Below are positions 1-10,800 of a DNA stretch of 64,000 nucleotides, piece after piece (the stretch's first letter is position 1; each line of letters opens with the position of its first letter). A program made the position numbers and the translations under genes. The DNA lies in the NCBI RefSeq assembly GCF_007752135.1, contig NZ_CP036298.1, positions 3,100,001-3,164,000 on the forward strand, read 5' to 3'. This DNA comes from Aureliella helgolandensis (GTDB lineage Bacteria > Planctomycetota > Planctomycetia > Pirellulales > Pirellulaceae). The notes below the pieces were generated by a model. That model saw nothing but the letters and a program-made list of their open reading frames with translations, did not search any database and had not been told where the DNA came from.

Positions 1-287
1 GCTTTACCTCCGCTCATCTTTTGATTTGCAGACGCCCCGCGATCGGAGTCGACGTCGGCGATGGCGACTACATCCAGCCACTCCTTAGCGGCATTCATGT
101 TTCCTTGTGCCATTCCGCCAGCACCGATGACGCCGATGGGGATTCGGTCGTTCTTCGACTTGGTTTCCTGGGCCAATGTCTTGGGGGAGGAGAAGAAGTA
201 GGGGACGGTAGCCAACGAGGCGACGGTGGCCGTTTGCTTCAGGAAAGCTCGTCGAGAGTCTTCGTTTTGGGGATGTTCGACTGTCAT
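1..287 (-). CDS. Gfo/Idh/MocA-family oxidoreductase, Tat-exported, 3' part outside window
   Basis: The start codon is at 287 and the frame stays open to the window edge, giving about 95 residues. The N-terminus has a twin-arginine signal (SRRAFLKQTA, residues 11-20) followed by a hydrophobic stretch, so export in folded form is expected. From about residue 49, IPIGVIGAGGMAQGN is a Rossmann dinucleotide-binding fold with the GxGGxxxGN pattern of the Gfo/Idh/MocA family, followed by VVAIADVD at the end of the second strand, where an acidic residue usually contacts the NAD(P) ribose. Planctomycetes carry many exported paralogues thought to act on sugars or sugar acids; the substrate cannot be told from this fragment. 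The catalytic domain is not in the window. It is the last gene of a minus-strand series, 127 bases downstream of the ferredoxin reductase. Confidence 0.85.
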   Translation of the reverse strand, partial: MTVEHPQNEDSRRAFLKQTATVASLATVPYFFSSPKTLAQETKSKNDRIPIGVIGAGGMAQGNMNAAKEWLDVVAIADVDSDRGASANQKMSGGK

Positions 288-414
288 AATTAAACTCGTT
301 CTAGGATTGATTGGAGAGGCGCGGTGCGCAAAAGTAGGGAAGCGAGTCGCTGGACCATTCGCGGTAAGCCGACCATTACAACTAGGCTAAGCAATAAAAG
401 CCACCGCTGCAAGT

Positions 415-1152
415 TTACCAGTAGCGTTCGACGACGATTTGCCCCGGCTCTTTTTGTTTGTGCTTTCGCAGGCCGCGTTCGCCCAGGATGTTCTCCATTT
501 CTTGCAACATGTCGGGATTCCCGCACATCATTATGCAGCTGTCTTTTGTAAAACGGGTTGCAGCGCGTTCTTCCAGACTGCCGTTGACGATACAGGTGGT
601 TATGCGGCCAGGTAAAGCCTGTGGAGCCGCTTCACGCGAGACGACCGGAATATGGTGGAAGCGGTCACCATAGGTGGCGGTAAATTGCGCCAATTCCGGC
701 TGATAGGCCAAATCGGCTGCATAGCGCACTCCATGCACGACCGTAATACGATCATAGCGCTGCCACGGAAGTTCGGTGCGTAGCATGGCGATGTAAGGCG
801 CCAAACCCGTCCCCGTCGAAATTAGCCACAGGTCCTTGGCGTCGGGACAATGGCTCAGCGTAAAGCTTCCGGCTGCTCGCTTGCTTACGTCGACTGAATT
901 TCCTGGCTCTAACTTCCATAGCTGAGGAGTGAGTCTTCCGTCTGGTACGACCACGATGAAAAAATCGAGCAGTTCACCGTGTGGCGAAGCGACGCTATAG
1001 GGACGATGCAAGTGTCCGTCGGGTTGCTCCATGCCCAACTGCAGAAACTGACCTGGCTCGAACGATTGAACCTCTGGAGCACGGATTCTCAGCGTGAAGA
1101 GTCCTTCAGCCCAAACGCTTTTCTGTTCGATGATGCCTGGAGTCCATTTCAT
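415..1152 (-). CDS. fpr: ferredoxin--NADP(+) reductase (Fpr type)
   Basis: Encodes 245 residues, typical for bacterial Fpr enzymes that move electrons between NADPH and ferredoxin or flavodoxin in the cytoplasm. The FAD domain carries RPYS at residues 50-53. The NADP domain carries STGTGLAPY (112-120) and CGNPDM (210-215). The chain ends ERYW, and a C-terminal aromatic residue stacking on the flavin is characteristic of this enzyme class. The start is ATG at 1152, preceded by AAGGTG at a good distance. No fused ferredoxin domain or partner gene is nearby, so the physiological role (oxidative stress, Fe-S supply or anabolic reduction) is open. It lies 305 bases downstream of the HD phosphohydrolase and may have its own promoter. 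Confidence 0.9.
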   Translation of the reverse strand: MKWTPGIIEQKSVWAEGLFTLRIRAPEVQSFEPGQFLQLGMEQPDGHLHRPYSVASPHGELLDFFIVVVPDGRLTPQLWKLEPGNSVDVSKRAAGSFTLSHCPDAKDLWLISTGTGLAPYIAMLRTELPWQRYDRITVVHGVRYAADLAYQPELAQFTATYGDRFHHIPVVSREAAPQALPGRITTCIVNGSLEERAATRFTKDSCIMMCGNPDMLQEMENILGERGLRKHKQKEPGQIVVERYW

Positions 1153-1457
1153 CAGTATCGCACCTTGGGGATAATGGTTATGGGAACGAATTTAGGTGAA
1201 TTCGCATGGGGTGGGGGGATGTTGCCAGATCGATTCGGCCAATGATTAAGCCGTGTCGGCGTTGACGTTGGGTCGCTCGCCAGCGTACGGAAATGCATGA
1301 AAAATAGCGTTGCTGGGCATCATAGCATTTGCCATCGGGCCGTGCGCGCCAGCCGTTTTTTTTGACGCCGAGCGTGGTAGCACTGCGACTGCGGCGAGCT
1401 GCTGGAGTTCTGGAGCCGAAGAATGGGTAGCCAAAGAATGGATACCAGCCGCACTCT
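1153..1457. other. intergenic gap without a supported gene
   Basis: This 305-base gap separates two minus-strand genes. A 62-codon minus-strand frame (1246-1434) begins only at TTG, has no ribosome binding site and shows no recognisable motif, so I do not call it. It probably contains the fpr promoter; I could not identify one with confidence. Confidence 0.5.
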
Positions 1458-2867
1458 TTAATGCGGACTGGTGGAGCAGCTACTCGCTGCGGCGATCAGG
1501 GAGTCGGCTAACGACTCTTCCGTAAAGCTGATTTCTTGGACCCGGTCGGGAGCGATGAATACCCGCACCTGCTTGACGAAGCTATCGAATTGGTCGGTTG
1601 CCAAGGCACGGACCACGGGGGATTGTTGCGTTAACGGCGCAAAAACGGCGTCGGTAGTGGTGCCCGACGCGAGTCGAATCCCCATGCGAAATTGCACTTC
1701 GAGTTTAACCGGAGGTGCATCCAGGAGGACGTCGGTTGCGAGCAGCGGGCGCGCGAGACCGCGACTCAACTGTTTGGCAAGCTTGGCAGCGCATTGGACT
1801 AGGTGTGGGTAGGGACGCTGGGCTAGTGCTGCATGGATTTGGGGGTTCTCGGCGTGGCTGTACTGCGCGACACGCTTGTAGAGCCGGCGGTCGACGCCAA
1901 ACAGCCCACACGCCAGACTTGCCAAGTCGGGGATCCGCCGCGAACACTCGAGCATCTGTTCGGCAAATTCCGAATCGGTCTGCTGAAGCCACAATTCCCG
2001 CCAATTGTTGGCCAACGCTTCAGCCCCCAGCTCCGCCGCGTTGGTTGCTTGAGCAATCGAATATACCAGCCGCTGCAGCATGGCTGTGGCACTTCGAACG
2101 GTGTGATGCCAATAGACTTCGCTGAACATCACATAGCGGGCGAAGACCAGCAGCTCTGTGGCGGTCTTGCCTTTCGGGGTAATCGCCAAGCTCTGTTCGT
2201 CGTGGTTGATGCACAGACTTTTGATCAAGCGGCCCGAATCGAAATTGCGTCCATAGGGCACCCCTGCGTGGAGACTATCCCGCTGCAGGTAATCCATCTT
2301 ATCGATGTCTACTGGGCCATTGAGCACATTGTACAGCACCGGAGAGACACCGCTGGTTGGCTGCTCAGACAGGAAATCGGAAACTTCATGAGGTGCGAGA
2401 CCCCATTGGCTCTGCAGAATCGAATGGACCTCCGGGGCAGATAGATGCGCCAATGCCAACGATTCGTGCTTGGGGATCCAGGGGAGTCCTAGATCTTCCA
2501 ACGGGTGACAGTAGGGCCAGTGCCCCACATCGTGCATGAGGGCTGCTACCAAGAATATTTTGAGTTCATGATCCGTAACTCTGGAAGCGAAATGGGAATC
2601 GACGCCGAGCAGGTGTCGCAAGACTTCGCAGGCCAGGCGATAGACCCCCAGGCTGTGCTCAAAACGCGTGTGTGTCGCACCAGGGTAGACGTGACCGACA
2701 AGTCCGAGTTGTGTGATCCGCTTCAGACGCTGCATCTGCGGAGTTTCAACCAAAGCCATCACACGCGACGTTACGGGAACATCCAGCTCTGGTGGAATGC
2801 GAATGGAGTTCGCTAGATTTCCCGAAAGCTCTGGTAAGTCAAGCAGTGATGGACCGGGCTGGTGCAT
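1458..2867 (-). CDS. HD-superfamily phosphohydrolase (dNTPase/SAMHD1-like fold)
   Basis: 469 residues. The HD metal site is complete: H66 in GATHTRFEHSLG, H112-D113 in MHDVGHWPYCH, and the distal aspartate in VDIDKMDYLQRD (about 187-197). The RFEHS and YLQRDSLHAG signatures place it with the HD proteins related to dGTP triphosphohydrolases and SAMHD1 (COG1078). Family members cleave nucleoside triphosphates or other phosphoesters; the substrate here is unknown. The C-terminal half (about 220-469) is the family helical region plus an unassigned tail. It starts 35 bases after the lipoprotein gene on the same strand, so the two may be cotranscribed. The ATG at 2867 lacks a strong Shine-Dalgarno sequence, so the N-terminal few residues are less sure than the rest. 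Confidence 0.85.
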   Translation of the reverse strand: MHQPGPSLLDLPELSGNLANSIRIPPELDVPVTSRVMALVETPQMQRLKRITQLGLVGHVYPGATHTRFEHSLGVYRLACEVLRHLLGVDSHFASRVTDHELKIFLVAALMHDVGHWPYCHPLEDLGLPWIPKHESLALAHLSAPEVHSILQSQWGLAPHEVSDFLSEQPTSGVSPVLYNVLNGPVDIDKMDYLQRDSLHAGVPYGRNFDSGRLIKSLCINHDEQSLAITPKGKTATELLVFARYVMFSEVYWHHTVRSATAMLQRLVYSIAQATNAAELGAEALANNWRELWLQQTDSEFAEQMLECSRRIPDLASLACGLFGVDRRLYKRVAQYSHAENPQIHAALAQRPYPHLVQCAAKLAKQLSRGLARPLLATDVLLDAPPVKLEVQFRMGIRLASGTTTDAVFAPLTQQSPVVRALATDQFDSFVKQVRVFIAPDRVQEISFTEESLADSLIAAASSCSTSPH

Positions 2868-2902
2868 TGAGTAGACGGGCTACATTGAGGAGGCGATTCG
2901 CT

Positions 2903-3553
2903 CTAGAACGAATTGGCGGTGGCGTCGAGCGCCACTTCAGCGGTCGGATCAACAGGATAGAATAGACCGGAAACTTTTTCTGCTACCACGGTAAGGAACA
3001 AACCGCGAAATTTGGATTCGGTGGTGTCGGTAACCGAGGGGCCGCCCATCTTGGGAAAGGTAAATTCCGGCAAGTGTTTGCGATACATGATTTCGCCTTC
3101 GTCGGTGATGTCTAGGACCGATACTACCAAATCGGCATGTCCTTTGTATAGAGTTGCACCGTTGCGAAGCCCAAGATTGGTGACTTCCACCGCCACAACT
3201 TGCTCCGCTTTGACTCCCTTGCCGATATCGAGATAGCTTCCGTCGGTTTGACCGCGGGAGCTTACCCAGCGTTCCACTTCTGATTGACGGACCAGATCGA
3301 TGTCTTTGACATTGTTTTTGAGATTGGCTTGGATATAGCTCGCCAGCATGGCACTGGCGGTATCGGCGCCAATTCCGCTGTCGGTTGCCACTATGACCGC
3401 CACGCGCTTGCCCTTGAGCCCGGTGTATTCAGCTGGGCGGTCGGTACCTTGCACCGCGCCGATTAAGTTGGCCGCGAGGGAGATGCAACCACTGGCCATC
3501 GGCACTAGAGTCAGTATGGCCAGGACTGCGAGGAGTCTTTGTTGTCGTTGCAT
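2903..3553 (-). CDS. putative lipoprotein of unknown function
   Basis: 216 residues from ATG 3553. The frame is open further upstream, but this start begins a clean lipoprotein signal: basic MQRQQR, a hydrophobic core, then ASGC with the acceptor cysteine at residue 23. A longer start would overlap the DUF2752 gene. The mature part has a Rossmann-like opening (GLKGKRVAVIVATDSGIG), then a segment on ageing of strand-helix units (DIDLVRQSEVERWVSS, VVAVEVTNLGL, VVSVLDITDEGEI). It may resemble periplasmic proteins that assemble transporter or envelope components, but I cannot name a family. It is predicted to sit in a membrane facing the periplasm. Neighbours are a small membrane protein upstream and an HD phosphohydrolase downstream. 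Confidence 0.7.
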   Translation of the reverse strand: MQRQQRLLAVLAILTLVPMASGCISLAANLIGAVQGTDRPAEYTGLKGKRVAVIVATDSGIGADTASAMLASYIQANLKNNVKDIDLVRQSEVERWVSSRGQTDGSYLDIGKGVKAEQVVAVEVTNLGLRNGATLYKGHADLVVSVLDITDEGEIMYRKHLPEFTFPKMGGPSVTDTTESKFRGLFLTVVAEKVSGLFYPVDPTAEVALDATANSF

Positions 3554-3708
3554 CGGCTTGTGTCTTTCGTAGAGGCGTGGGCGGTTTGTTGCCAGGAAAC
3601 GACGGGCGTTATCCTGGGGGCTGGGCCTCATGCTGCGGTTATGTGTAATGCGCTCTGCCTGGGACGCCTGTGAGGGCGCGAGGGAGATTGGCTCAAGAGC
3701 GTTCGTCA

Positions 3709-4164
3709 CTAACGCAGCCAGCTCTGCATGGCTGCCGCGCCGAGCGCCGAAGCCAACGCTAGAGCAAGTGCTAGTGAGAACCAAGACCCTCGAGTTGCTC
3801 GTCCCCGTAGGAAGAAATAGCAACTCACCGGCAAGAATGCTAGAGCGATTGTGGCTAGCAAAAATCCCCCCAGGTTGGCCGAGGCGGACGCGGCAAACTC
3901 GCAGCGGGTGAACAGGGCCCATGAGGTCGTCATGCCGCAGGCGGGGCAGGGGCGATTCAGCCAAACCATGGAAAGGCAGGCAGGCAGCCCCAATTGTTGG
4001 TGGGTGCCGATTCCCGCTGCTGCCGGCTCAAGGCTGCGAGCTAGGATCAGCAGCCCCAGCGTGCCACCGCCCACCAGCAGGCAGAGCCAACGGAGGCTTG
4101 CAGGCAACTTGCGCGGAGAACGAAGCGAGGGAGGCCCCTCGGTCTGGGGCGATTGATGCGGCAT
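3709..4164 (-). CDS. DUF2752-family membrane protein
   Basis: 151 residues with a basic cytoplasmic N-terminus, a first hydrophobic segment (about 26-43), the diagnostic CPACGMTTS motif (73-81), and two further hydrophobic segments (about 92-115 and 124-145). The C-P-x-C-G-x-T motif in a small three-helix membrane protein defines the DUF2752 family, whose function is unknown; the two cysteines suggest metal binding or redox activity at the membrane surface. It starts 17 bases after the ymdB stop on the same strand, so cotranscription with rny-ymdB is likely. The C-terminal half is unusually alanine and leucine rich. Confidence 0.8.
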   Translation of the reverse strand: MPHQSPQTEGPPSLRSPRKLPASLRWLCLLVGGGTLGLLILARSLEPAAAGIGTHQQLGLPACLSMVWLNRPCPACGMTTSWALFTRCEFAASASANLGGFLLATIALAFLPVSCYFFLRGRATRGSWFSLALALALASALGAAAMQSWLR

Positions 4165-4181
4165 GCGGTCGGAGTGTTGCT

Positions 4182-5087
4182 CTAAAGAACTTGACGGTCG
4201 CGCTGTGCCTGCGCCACAAATTGGTCAATGAGAGATTCACGCCAATGGATGCGACCAATCTGCATGCATTTTCCGGTTTCCATATGAGCATCGAACCAGG
4301 TGCCGTTGAGTCGAACGTCTTCGGTCGCAACTTGGAATGGGAGTGGAACTCCCTTAATTGTAGCCGTATGCACAGCCTCTATCTTTCGACCCAAGATACT
4401 CTGAAATGGGCCAGTCATCCCCACGTCACACTGAAATCCTGTTCCCATTGGCAGTATCTGCTCATCTGCGGTCGCTACGTGAGTGTGCGTTCCTAACACC
4501 GCCGTGACGCGACCGTCGAGATGTCGCCCCATGAGTTGCATATCACTGGTGGCCTCCGCATGGAAATCCATCAGCCGAATTGATACTTCGGGGGCAACTT
4601 CAGCCAAAATTCGGTCCACGGCCCGGAAGGGGCAATCGACGGGCTTCATAAAGACTCGCCCCACGGCGGTTGTAACCGCCATGGATAGGCCATCGCCGAT
4701 GGGAACAATCGCTAGCGAGCAGCCAGGTCCGTCGGCAGGCCAGTTGGCCGCTCGCACGATATTGGGCTGACTGTCGAGCACTTCCATGATCTCCCGCTTG
4801 CGGAAGGCATGGTCGCCGAGCGTAATGGCGTCCACACCGTGCTCGACCAAACGCCGGTAATCCTTGCAACGCAGGCCAGAGCCGTCAGCAGCATTCTCCG
4901 CATTGACGACGACCGTGCGTATGTGCAGCAGGCGGCGTAACCATGGAATCGCATTGCATACCATCCGCATGCCGGGTTTCCCCACGACGTCGCCGATGAG
5001 TGCGATGCGCGTACAGCCAGCGGGAACCGGGGGGAGCGGTTCGAGCAGCGACGCGGGGATGGGAGGGACATGTTCCGGTGGAATCAC
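4182..5087 (-). CDS. ymdB: YmdB-family metallophosphoesterase
   Basis: 301 residues. It matches the TIGR00282 phosphoesterases by IGDVVGKPG (31-39), [12 protein letters not shown] (60-71), [11 protein letters not shown] (90-100), DFHAEATSD and [11 protein letters not shown], which together provide the di-metal ligands. Bacillus YmdB hydrolyses cyclic nucleotides and modulates RNase Y, which fits its position directly behind rny: the start codon overlaps the rny stop by four bases, implying translational coupling. Compared with typical YmdB proteins, which begin at the first beta strand, this one has about 25 extra proline-rich N-terminal residues; no internal start offers an obvious alternative. 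Substrate and regulatory role are inferred from the family. Confidence 0.92.
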   Translation of the reverse strand: MIPPEHVPPIPASLLEPLPPVPAGCTRIALIGDVVGKPGMRMVCNAIPWLRRLLHIRTVVVNAENAADGSGLRCKDYRRLVEHGVDAITLGDHAFRKREIMEVLDSQPNIVRAANWPADGPGCSLAIVPIGDGLSMAVTTAVGRVFMKPVDCPFRAVDRILAEVAPEVSIRLMDFHAEATSDMQLMGRHLDGRVTAVLGTHTHVATADEQILPMGTGFQCDVGMTGPFQSILGRKIEAVHTATIKGVPLPFQVATEDVRLNGTWFDAHMETGKCMQIGRIHWRESLIDQFVAQAQRDRQVL

Positions 5088-6691
5088 CTGGCAACCTCAA
5101 TGAATCGTGATTCTCGCACGACCGTCACTTTGATCTCGCCGGGATAGGTCAATTGTTGTTCAAAGGCTTTGGCGATGTCGCGGCAGACTTTGGCTGCTTT
5201 CGCATCGTCGGTTTCTCGGGCGCTCACAATCACGCGCAATTCTCGGCCTGCCTGGATGGCAAAGGCTTGCTCCACTCCGCCGAAGCCTTTGGCAATGGAT
5301 TCCAGCTCTTCCATGCGTTTGATGTAACGTTCCAGCGATTCACGCCGAGCGCCTGGTCGGGAGGCGCTGCAGGCATCCGACGTGGCGACGAGGAGCGTGT
5401 AGGGATAGTCGCTGGTCAATTGGTCGTGGTGTCCCAGGGCTGCGTGCACGACATACTCGTTCTCACCGTGCCGTTTGAGCAAGTCGGCTCCAATCTTGGG
5501 GTGCCCTCCCTCCAACTCATGGTCCGCCGCTTTGCCAATGTCGTGCAGCAAGCCGGCGCGCCGGGCGACATCTGGGTTGAGTCCGGTCATCTCGGCCATC
5601 AGGCCTGATAGAAAGGCGACTTCTACGCTATGCCGTAGGACATTCTGACTGAAGCTGGTACGGAAGTGGAGTCGTCCGAGCATGTAAATGATCTTTTCAT
5701 GCAGCCCGCCGATATTGACTTCCTCAGCTGCTTCCTGTCCCTTGCGACGGATGAACCGGTCCAGTTCCTTCTCGGTCTCGGCCACGATCTCCTCGATCCG
5801 CGACGGGTGAATGCGCCCATCCGCAATCAATTTGTCGAGCGCTTGTCGGGCTACCTCGCGACGGACCGGATCAAATCCGCTGACGATGACGACTCCGGGA
5901 GTATCGTCAATAATCACGTCCACGCCGGTCGCCTTCTCGAACGCGCGAATATTGCGTCCCTCCCTCCCAATGATTCTCCCCTTCATTTCATCGTTGGGGA
6001 TATCTACGGTGCTGGTCGTACTGTCGGCAGTATGCGAGGCCGCATAGCGTTGCATGGCAGTTAGGATGATCTCTTGAGCTTTCTGCTCTGCGATCTCCGT
6101 AACGCGACGTTCGTGTTTGAGAATTTTGTTGCCGACCTCTTGCTCAAGCTCCCGATCGAGCAGCTTCATTAATCGGTCTTCTGCGTCGGCGCGATTCAAT
6201 CCGCTGATCTGCTGCAGTTGCTGGGTCTGGTCGGCAAGGACCTTCTTCAACTGCTCACTGCGGTTGGTCGCATCCTGCATCTTCTCAGACAAGCGTCGTT
6301 GATTGGCCTCAACCATCTTTTCCTGCTTGCGGAAGTCATCGGCCGTTTGCTGCAGTGTTTCCTCGCGCCGGTCCAGGGCCGCTTCCCGCTTGCGGACTTG
6401 TTCACGCAATTGGTTAGCTTCCTGTTCTTGCTGCTGTTTGGTCTGCAGCGTTCGTTCCTTGGAAGCTAATTCCGCTTCTCGAACCACATTGGCGCCATCG
6501 CTCTTGGCTTTTTCCAAAATAGCTTGGGCCTGCGCTTTGAGATCGCGTCCGCGGAGAATATTGAGTAGCAGTAGGCCGCCGGCGCCTACGATAATTCCAA
6601 TCAGAACCGGGAGAACGCTAGACATACCTAGCCCGTCGGACTCTGCCAGGAGCAGCCCACCGATCGATGGTGCAATTTCGTTCAATGGCAC
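5084..6691 (-). CDS. rny: ribonuclease Y
   Basis: 535 residues with the full RNase Y architecture: a membrane anchor (about 25-46), a long coiled coil rich in Lys, Glu and Gln (about 50-190), a KH RNA-binding domain with [12 protein letters not shown] (about 235-290), and an HD nuclease domain containing [20 protein letters not shown] and LGHHD. The enzyme is the membrane-bound endonuclease that starts mRNA decay in many bacteria lacking a dominant RNase E. A shorter start at MSSVLPVL (residue 23) would leave the anchor intact and brings the length closer to the family norm of about 520. It overlaps ymdB by four bases. A gap of over 1.1 kb lies upstream. Confidence 0.95.
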   Translation of the reverse strand: MPLNEIAPSIGGLLLAESDGLGMSSVLPVLIGIIVGAGGLLLLNILRGRDLKAQAQAILEKAKSDGANVVREAELASKERTLQTKQQQEQEANQLREQVRKREAALDRREETLQQTADDFRKQEKMVEANQRRLSEKMQDATNRSEQLKKVLADQTQQLQQISGLNRADAEDRLMKLLDRELEQEVGNKILKHERRVTEIAEQKAQEIILTAMQRYAASHTADSTTSTVDIPNDEMKGRIIGREGRNIRAFEKATGVDVIIDDTPGVVIVSGFDPVRREVARQALDKLIADGRIHPSRIEEIVAETEKELDRFIRRKGQEAAEEVNIGGLHEKIIYMLGRLHFRTSFSQNVLRHSVEVAFLSGLMAEMTGLNPDVARRAGLLHDIGKAADHELEGGHPKIGADLLKRHGENEYVVHAALGHHDQLTSDYPYTLLVATSDACSASRPGARRESLERYIKRMEELESIAKGFGGVEQAFAIQAGRELRVIVSARETDDAKAAKVCRDIAKAFEQQLTYPGEIKVTVVRESRFIEVAR

Positions 6692-7820
6692 GTTAGTAGC
6701 CTTTCTTTGCAGTTATGCGTGTACGCAAGCAGCAAAGAGAAGAACATCAAGACTGGCTAGGCAACCCGCCAGCTCACTTCCGTATCCACAACGACCAAGT
6801 TCCTCATCCTGCACTCCAGTTCAGCGTTCGAACCACTATCGTTCGAGTCGCATTCCATGCGCCCGTAATCGGGGACGTGGAAAGTCGGCTGCGCAGCGAT
6901 TTTCGAGTGCATCGATTACCGCTGAGTGTCGATTCAACCAGGACAGCCAAAGTTGATGGTTGCCAGCCTAGTAGAGCTAGCCACGCTTTGCAGCGTCGCA
7001 TCGCAGGACCAAGCTTGGAGCGCGCACGCGGCAACCCTGTCTGAGCAGGCCCGGTCTCGCCGCTGGGCTGTGTAATGGCATTCGGTCGTCGAAGGGTTGG
7101 CACGAAGTTCAGGGAACGTTGCTGGTGCACGGAATCTGGCAGACTGGGCAATCCCCAGCGCACACTCCATGGGCTCAATAAACTGGAAGCTGAGTTTCGT
7201 CCTTTGGGACGCCGACCTAGCACTCGTTCTTTGAGGCGCAATATCCCTACAATTCGCCAACAGACGGCTAGTAGTAATATTGGGAGAGACACCACGACAA
7301 TCACAACACTTGAACTCCAACAACCCTGCAACCATTGCCTTTGCAGAACCGTGGGGAATGAGAGAAGACTTAAAATTCGTTGGGACGAGGAATTTGTTCG
7401 ATTCTCTTAGCAATCTCGCGATTATTAGTGTGGTTAATACTTCGGAATCGCGGGGATCATTAGCTCGAAACATCCAGTTCCCGAGGGGGGTGCAATGCCG
7501 GCAAAAGTCGGGTTGCATTGAGAGAGTCACTCTGGTTTCTGAATCCATCCAGGCACTGACTTCTCAGCGGTTAATGTAACGCTCCGTCGCGGCCACCGCA
7601 ACTATCACCCAACGCAATGTCGGGCACGTTGGCTCAGTTTGCGGTCCCCCCTGACCGTATTCCCCCTAGTCCTCACAATCGTCTTAAATTTCCTGCGCGA
7701 ATTCGATCTGGCACTCAAACGCTCAGCTTGCGAGAATCCTTTTTGGCAGTTCTGCCCAATTGGAGTTGTTGAGAAGCATTCAAAAATGACCGTGGGTTCC
7801 CACGGTGGAGTGAACTAGGC
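6692..7820. other. 1.1-kb intergenic region between divergent rny and the AsmA-like gene
   Basis: This region separates divergent genes and must hold both promoters. Two overlapping minus-strand frames (6804-7331 and 6934-7548) are open, the first beginning with a hydrophobic segment (SSSVVIVVVSLPILLLAVCW). They lack convincing starts or ribosome binding sites and resemble no family I know, so I do not call them genes. A perfect inverted repeat lies at 7789-7806, just before the ribosome binding site of the next gene. Confidence 0.5.
7789..7810 (+). promoter_or_regulatory. hairpin abutting the Shine-Dalgarno of the AsmA-like gene
   Basis: ACCGTGGG (7789-7796) and CCCACGGT (7799-7806) form a perfect 8-bp stem around TT; the tight loop means one or two top pairs will open. 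GGAG (7807-7810), the likely ribosome binding site for ATG 7821, follows with no gap. The stem could mask or present the site. Regulation is inferred. Confidence 0.4.
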
Positions 7821-10800
7821 ATGGCACGAGACAACCAAGAGCACGGTGATTCGAGCTCTCGTCAAAGTGGACGTAAACCGCGCCGTTGGTACCGTTGGGG
7901 GACGCTGCTATTCATCGGCCTCTTGCTGCTGATCGGCTTTCTTCCCCGCTTGTTGACTCAGCGTTCGATTTTGGTGGGTGCAGCCAACCGCTTTGGTGGC
8001 CTCGCTCCTCTGAAGATCGATCTCACCTCAGCCTCGGCTGGATGGTGGGCCCCCGTGTCCATCGCGGGCCTGACCGTGACGGACGAAACGGGAAATGTCG
8101 TCGCACGTGTGGCTAGCCTAAAAACCGAAAAGGGGCTGTTGGATTGGATTTTCAACAGCCAAGACTTGGGAATCATCGCAATCGACGGAGCGGAGTCGAT
8201 CGTTGTGGCCAAGGATGGAACGACCAACCTGGAAATGGCGCTGGAGCCAATGCTTTCGGCGGTTTCGAGTGAAGAGACATCTGGAAGCAGTGATCCGAGC
8301 GCTGCGCTGACTGGCACGATCTCAGTTACCAATTCCAAATTGATGCTCATGGAAGCTGGCCGGCCGGAACAATGGCTGATCGAGTTGGAGGAAGCAACGG
8401 TCGAGATGCCCAGCGCCGACCAGCTGCTGGGCCCTATTGCCTTTCAGGCTCGCGTGGGAGATGCCTCAGGCACCGTCTCGGGTGGCATTGGAACGATCGC
8501 GGCGGAGATTGCACAGGTGAGTGATAGTCAGGCATTGCGGCTGCGCGCCCAGTTGAGCCAAGTGCCCTTGGATTTCTGGCATGTGGTGCGAACGCGATTG
8601 CCCGAGTTGCCGATCGATGAGCTAGCGGGCCGAGCTTCGGCAGTACTTTCCGGCACCATTGCGACTGCTGAGAGCTGGGATTTCGACGTGCAGCAGCTGC
8701 AGACGCAGAGTGTCCAGGTTGTTGCTCCTGAATTGCTTGGGAGTCAGCCCGCACAATTGGAAATCGTTTCGTTTTCCGGCAAGGCATCGCTCGATGGCCA
8801 GTTTCTGAGGGTTGACGGTGCAAGCTTGAGCTGTGACTTTGCCAACGCGGCGGCTCAGGCTGTGATTCCATGGCCCCTCACAATTCCGTCGGCCGCCGAT
8901 CCCTTCTTGCGTGGTGCGACCCTGGAAGCGAATGGGACGGTCGATCTGCCACGCTTGGTGAAGGCCGCGGAAACGTTGATTCCGGTTCGCGAAGGCACGC
9001 AACTACTGGCCGGGCAGGTTCAATTTGCCGTTTCCCAGACCTTGGACGCTGCCGCAGCGCCGGATAGTCGTGCGAGTCTGAAATTCGCTGGATTGAAAGC
9101 GATTGCAGCCGGCCAAAATCTCGTTTGGGATAAACCCTTAGCAATCGATGTCAGTCTGCTTGACGGTCCTAAAGGGCCACAAATCGGAGCTCAGGCTACG
9201 GCCGATTTCATGTCCATCGAAGGTCAAGGTACGCTCGACTCGGGCGAATTTTCTACCAATCTCGATCTGCAACAGTTGCATGAACGACTGAGTCAGTGGG
9301 TCGACATTCCAGTGGAATCGATGAACGGCGCACTGCAATTGAACTTGGGCTGGACTTTGGCTGAGGGCCAGACGCTCGCCGCCGAGGGAACACTCGACAC
9401 AACGCCACTGACGATTGTGTCGACTGCGGGTGGGGAGTTGCAAGAGCCAGCTTGGAGGGGAAGCTTTCAAGCGGGCGCCTTGTTGAAAGAGGGAGTTCCC
9501 CATTCCCTGACGCGAGCCAAACTTGTGTTTGAAGCTGATACCGAACAACTGACTTTGGACCTACGCGAGCCGCTGCTACTGGTGACACCGGAAGCTCCCG
9601 ATGTGGCGTTGCCTCCCGCTGCCTTTACGATCGACTTGGTAGGGGATCTTAAGAAATGGGAGCGGCGGGCCATGATGTGGTTGGCGGAGCCCCCGGAAAT
9701 GAGCTTGGACGGCAACCTGAACCTAGCCGTCGAAGGGCGGATCGATCTAAACCATGTCGAAGTTTTTGCGGCCAACTGGCGCAGTCAACCCATCGGAATC
9801 GCTACGCCTAGCATGAGTTTTTCCGAAGCCCAGATGGTGGGCAGCTTCAAGGGGGTGGTTGATACCAGCCAGTTGACCAGGTTAGCGATTGAAGATCTCA
9901 AGGTTCAAGCGACTTCTTTCTCAATCAGCGCGCGAGATTCGGCCAGCGACGATTCCAGCGGTAGCCGAGTTGGCGAAGCAGTGTTCCTGGTCGATCTCGG
10001 TCGACTGATGAAGAGTGTCGGTTCCACTGCGCCACCGCCGACACAGAGCGGTGTGCCAGCCACTCAAGTTAGCGCACAAGGGCGCGTGCAAGGCCAATTG
10101 ACCTGGCAGGTCAACACGCAGCAGGCTGGAGTTCGTCTACAAGCGAATGCGGACAAGTTGGCCGTCACCAGCGTATCCGCAGGCAGTAATGCTCCGGAGA
10201 CGTTATGGGCGGAGCCCACCTTGGGCATAGCGCTCAATGGTCGATGGGTTGCAGAGACGGGCAATATCGATGTCGATAGTTTGCAGCTGCAGACCGATTG
10301 GCTGAGCTACAACGGCGACGTCAGCTATCGTGGGGGAAGCACCTCCACCGACGCTGCCGATTTGACTTCGGCCGTTGGGACGCAAAGCGTTGTTATGAAG
10401 GGGCAGGCCGTCTACGACTGTTCTAAGCTGTCAACGAAGCTTGTTCCGATGACTGGGAATCAATTCCAGATGCAAGGTCAGCAAAGCGTCCCGGTTGAAG
10501 TGCAGTGGACGAGTTCAGTGGATCCCACCGCTTCCGTCCTAGCTGGCTTGCAAGCCACGGCCCGGATTGGTTGGGAGCAAGCTCGTGTGGCTGGCATTGA
10601 GTTGGGGAGGGCTGACGTTCCCATTCAGATTTCGCAGGGCGTCCTGTCCACCGCCACTGAAATAGCGGTAAGTGGCGGGAAGCTCAGGTGGGACATTCAA
10701 AGCGATTTGACAGCGGCCGATTTGGTGATCAATCAGAAGCCAATGAAGGTCCTGGAAAACGTGGAGATTACCGAAGAAATGTGCCAGGGGTGGCTCAAGT

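Noticed and set aside
1246-1434. 62-codon minus-strand frame between the HD hydrolase and fpr
   Set aside because: Starts only at TTG, has no ribosome binding site and no family resemblance.
6804-7548. Two overlapping minus-strand frames upstream of rny, one with a hydrophobic N-terminus
   Set aside because: The hydrophobic one starts at TTG, both lack ribosome binding sites, and the rest of each product looks like random translation.
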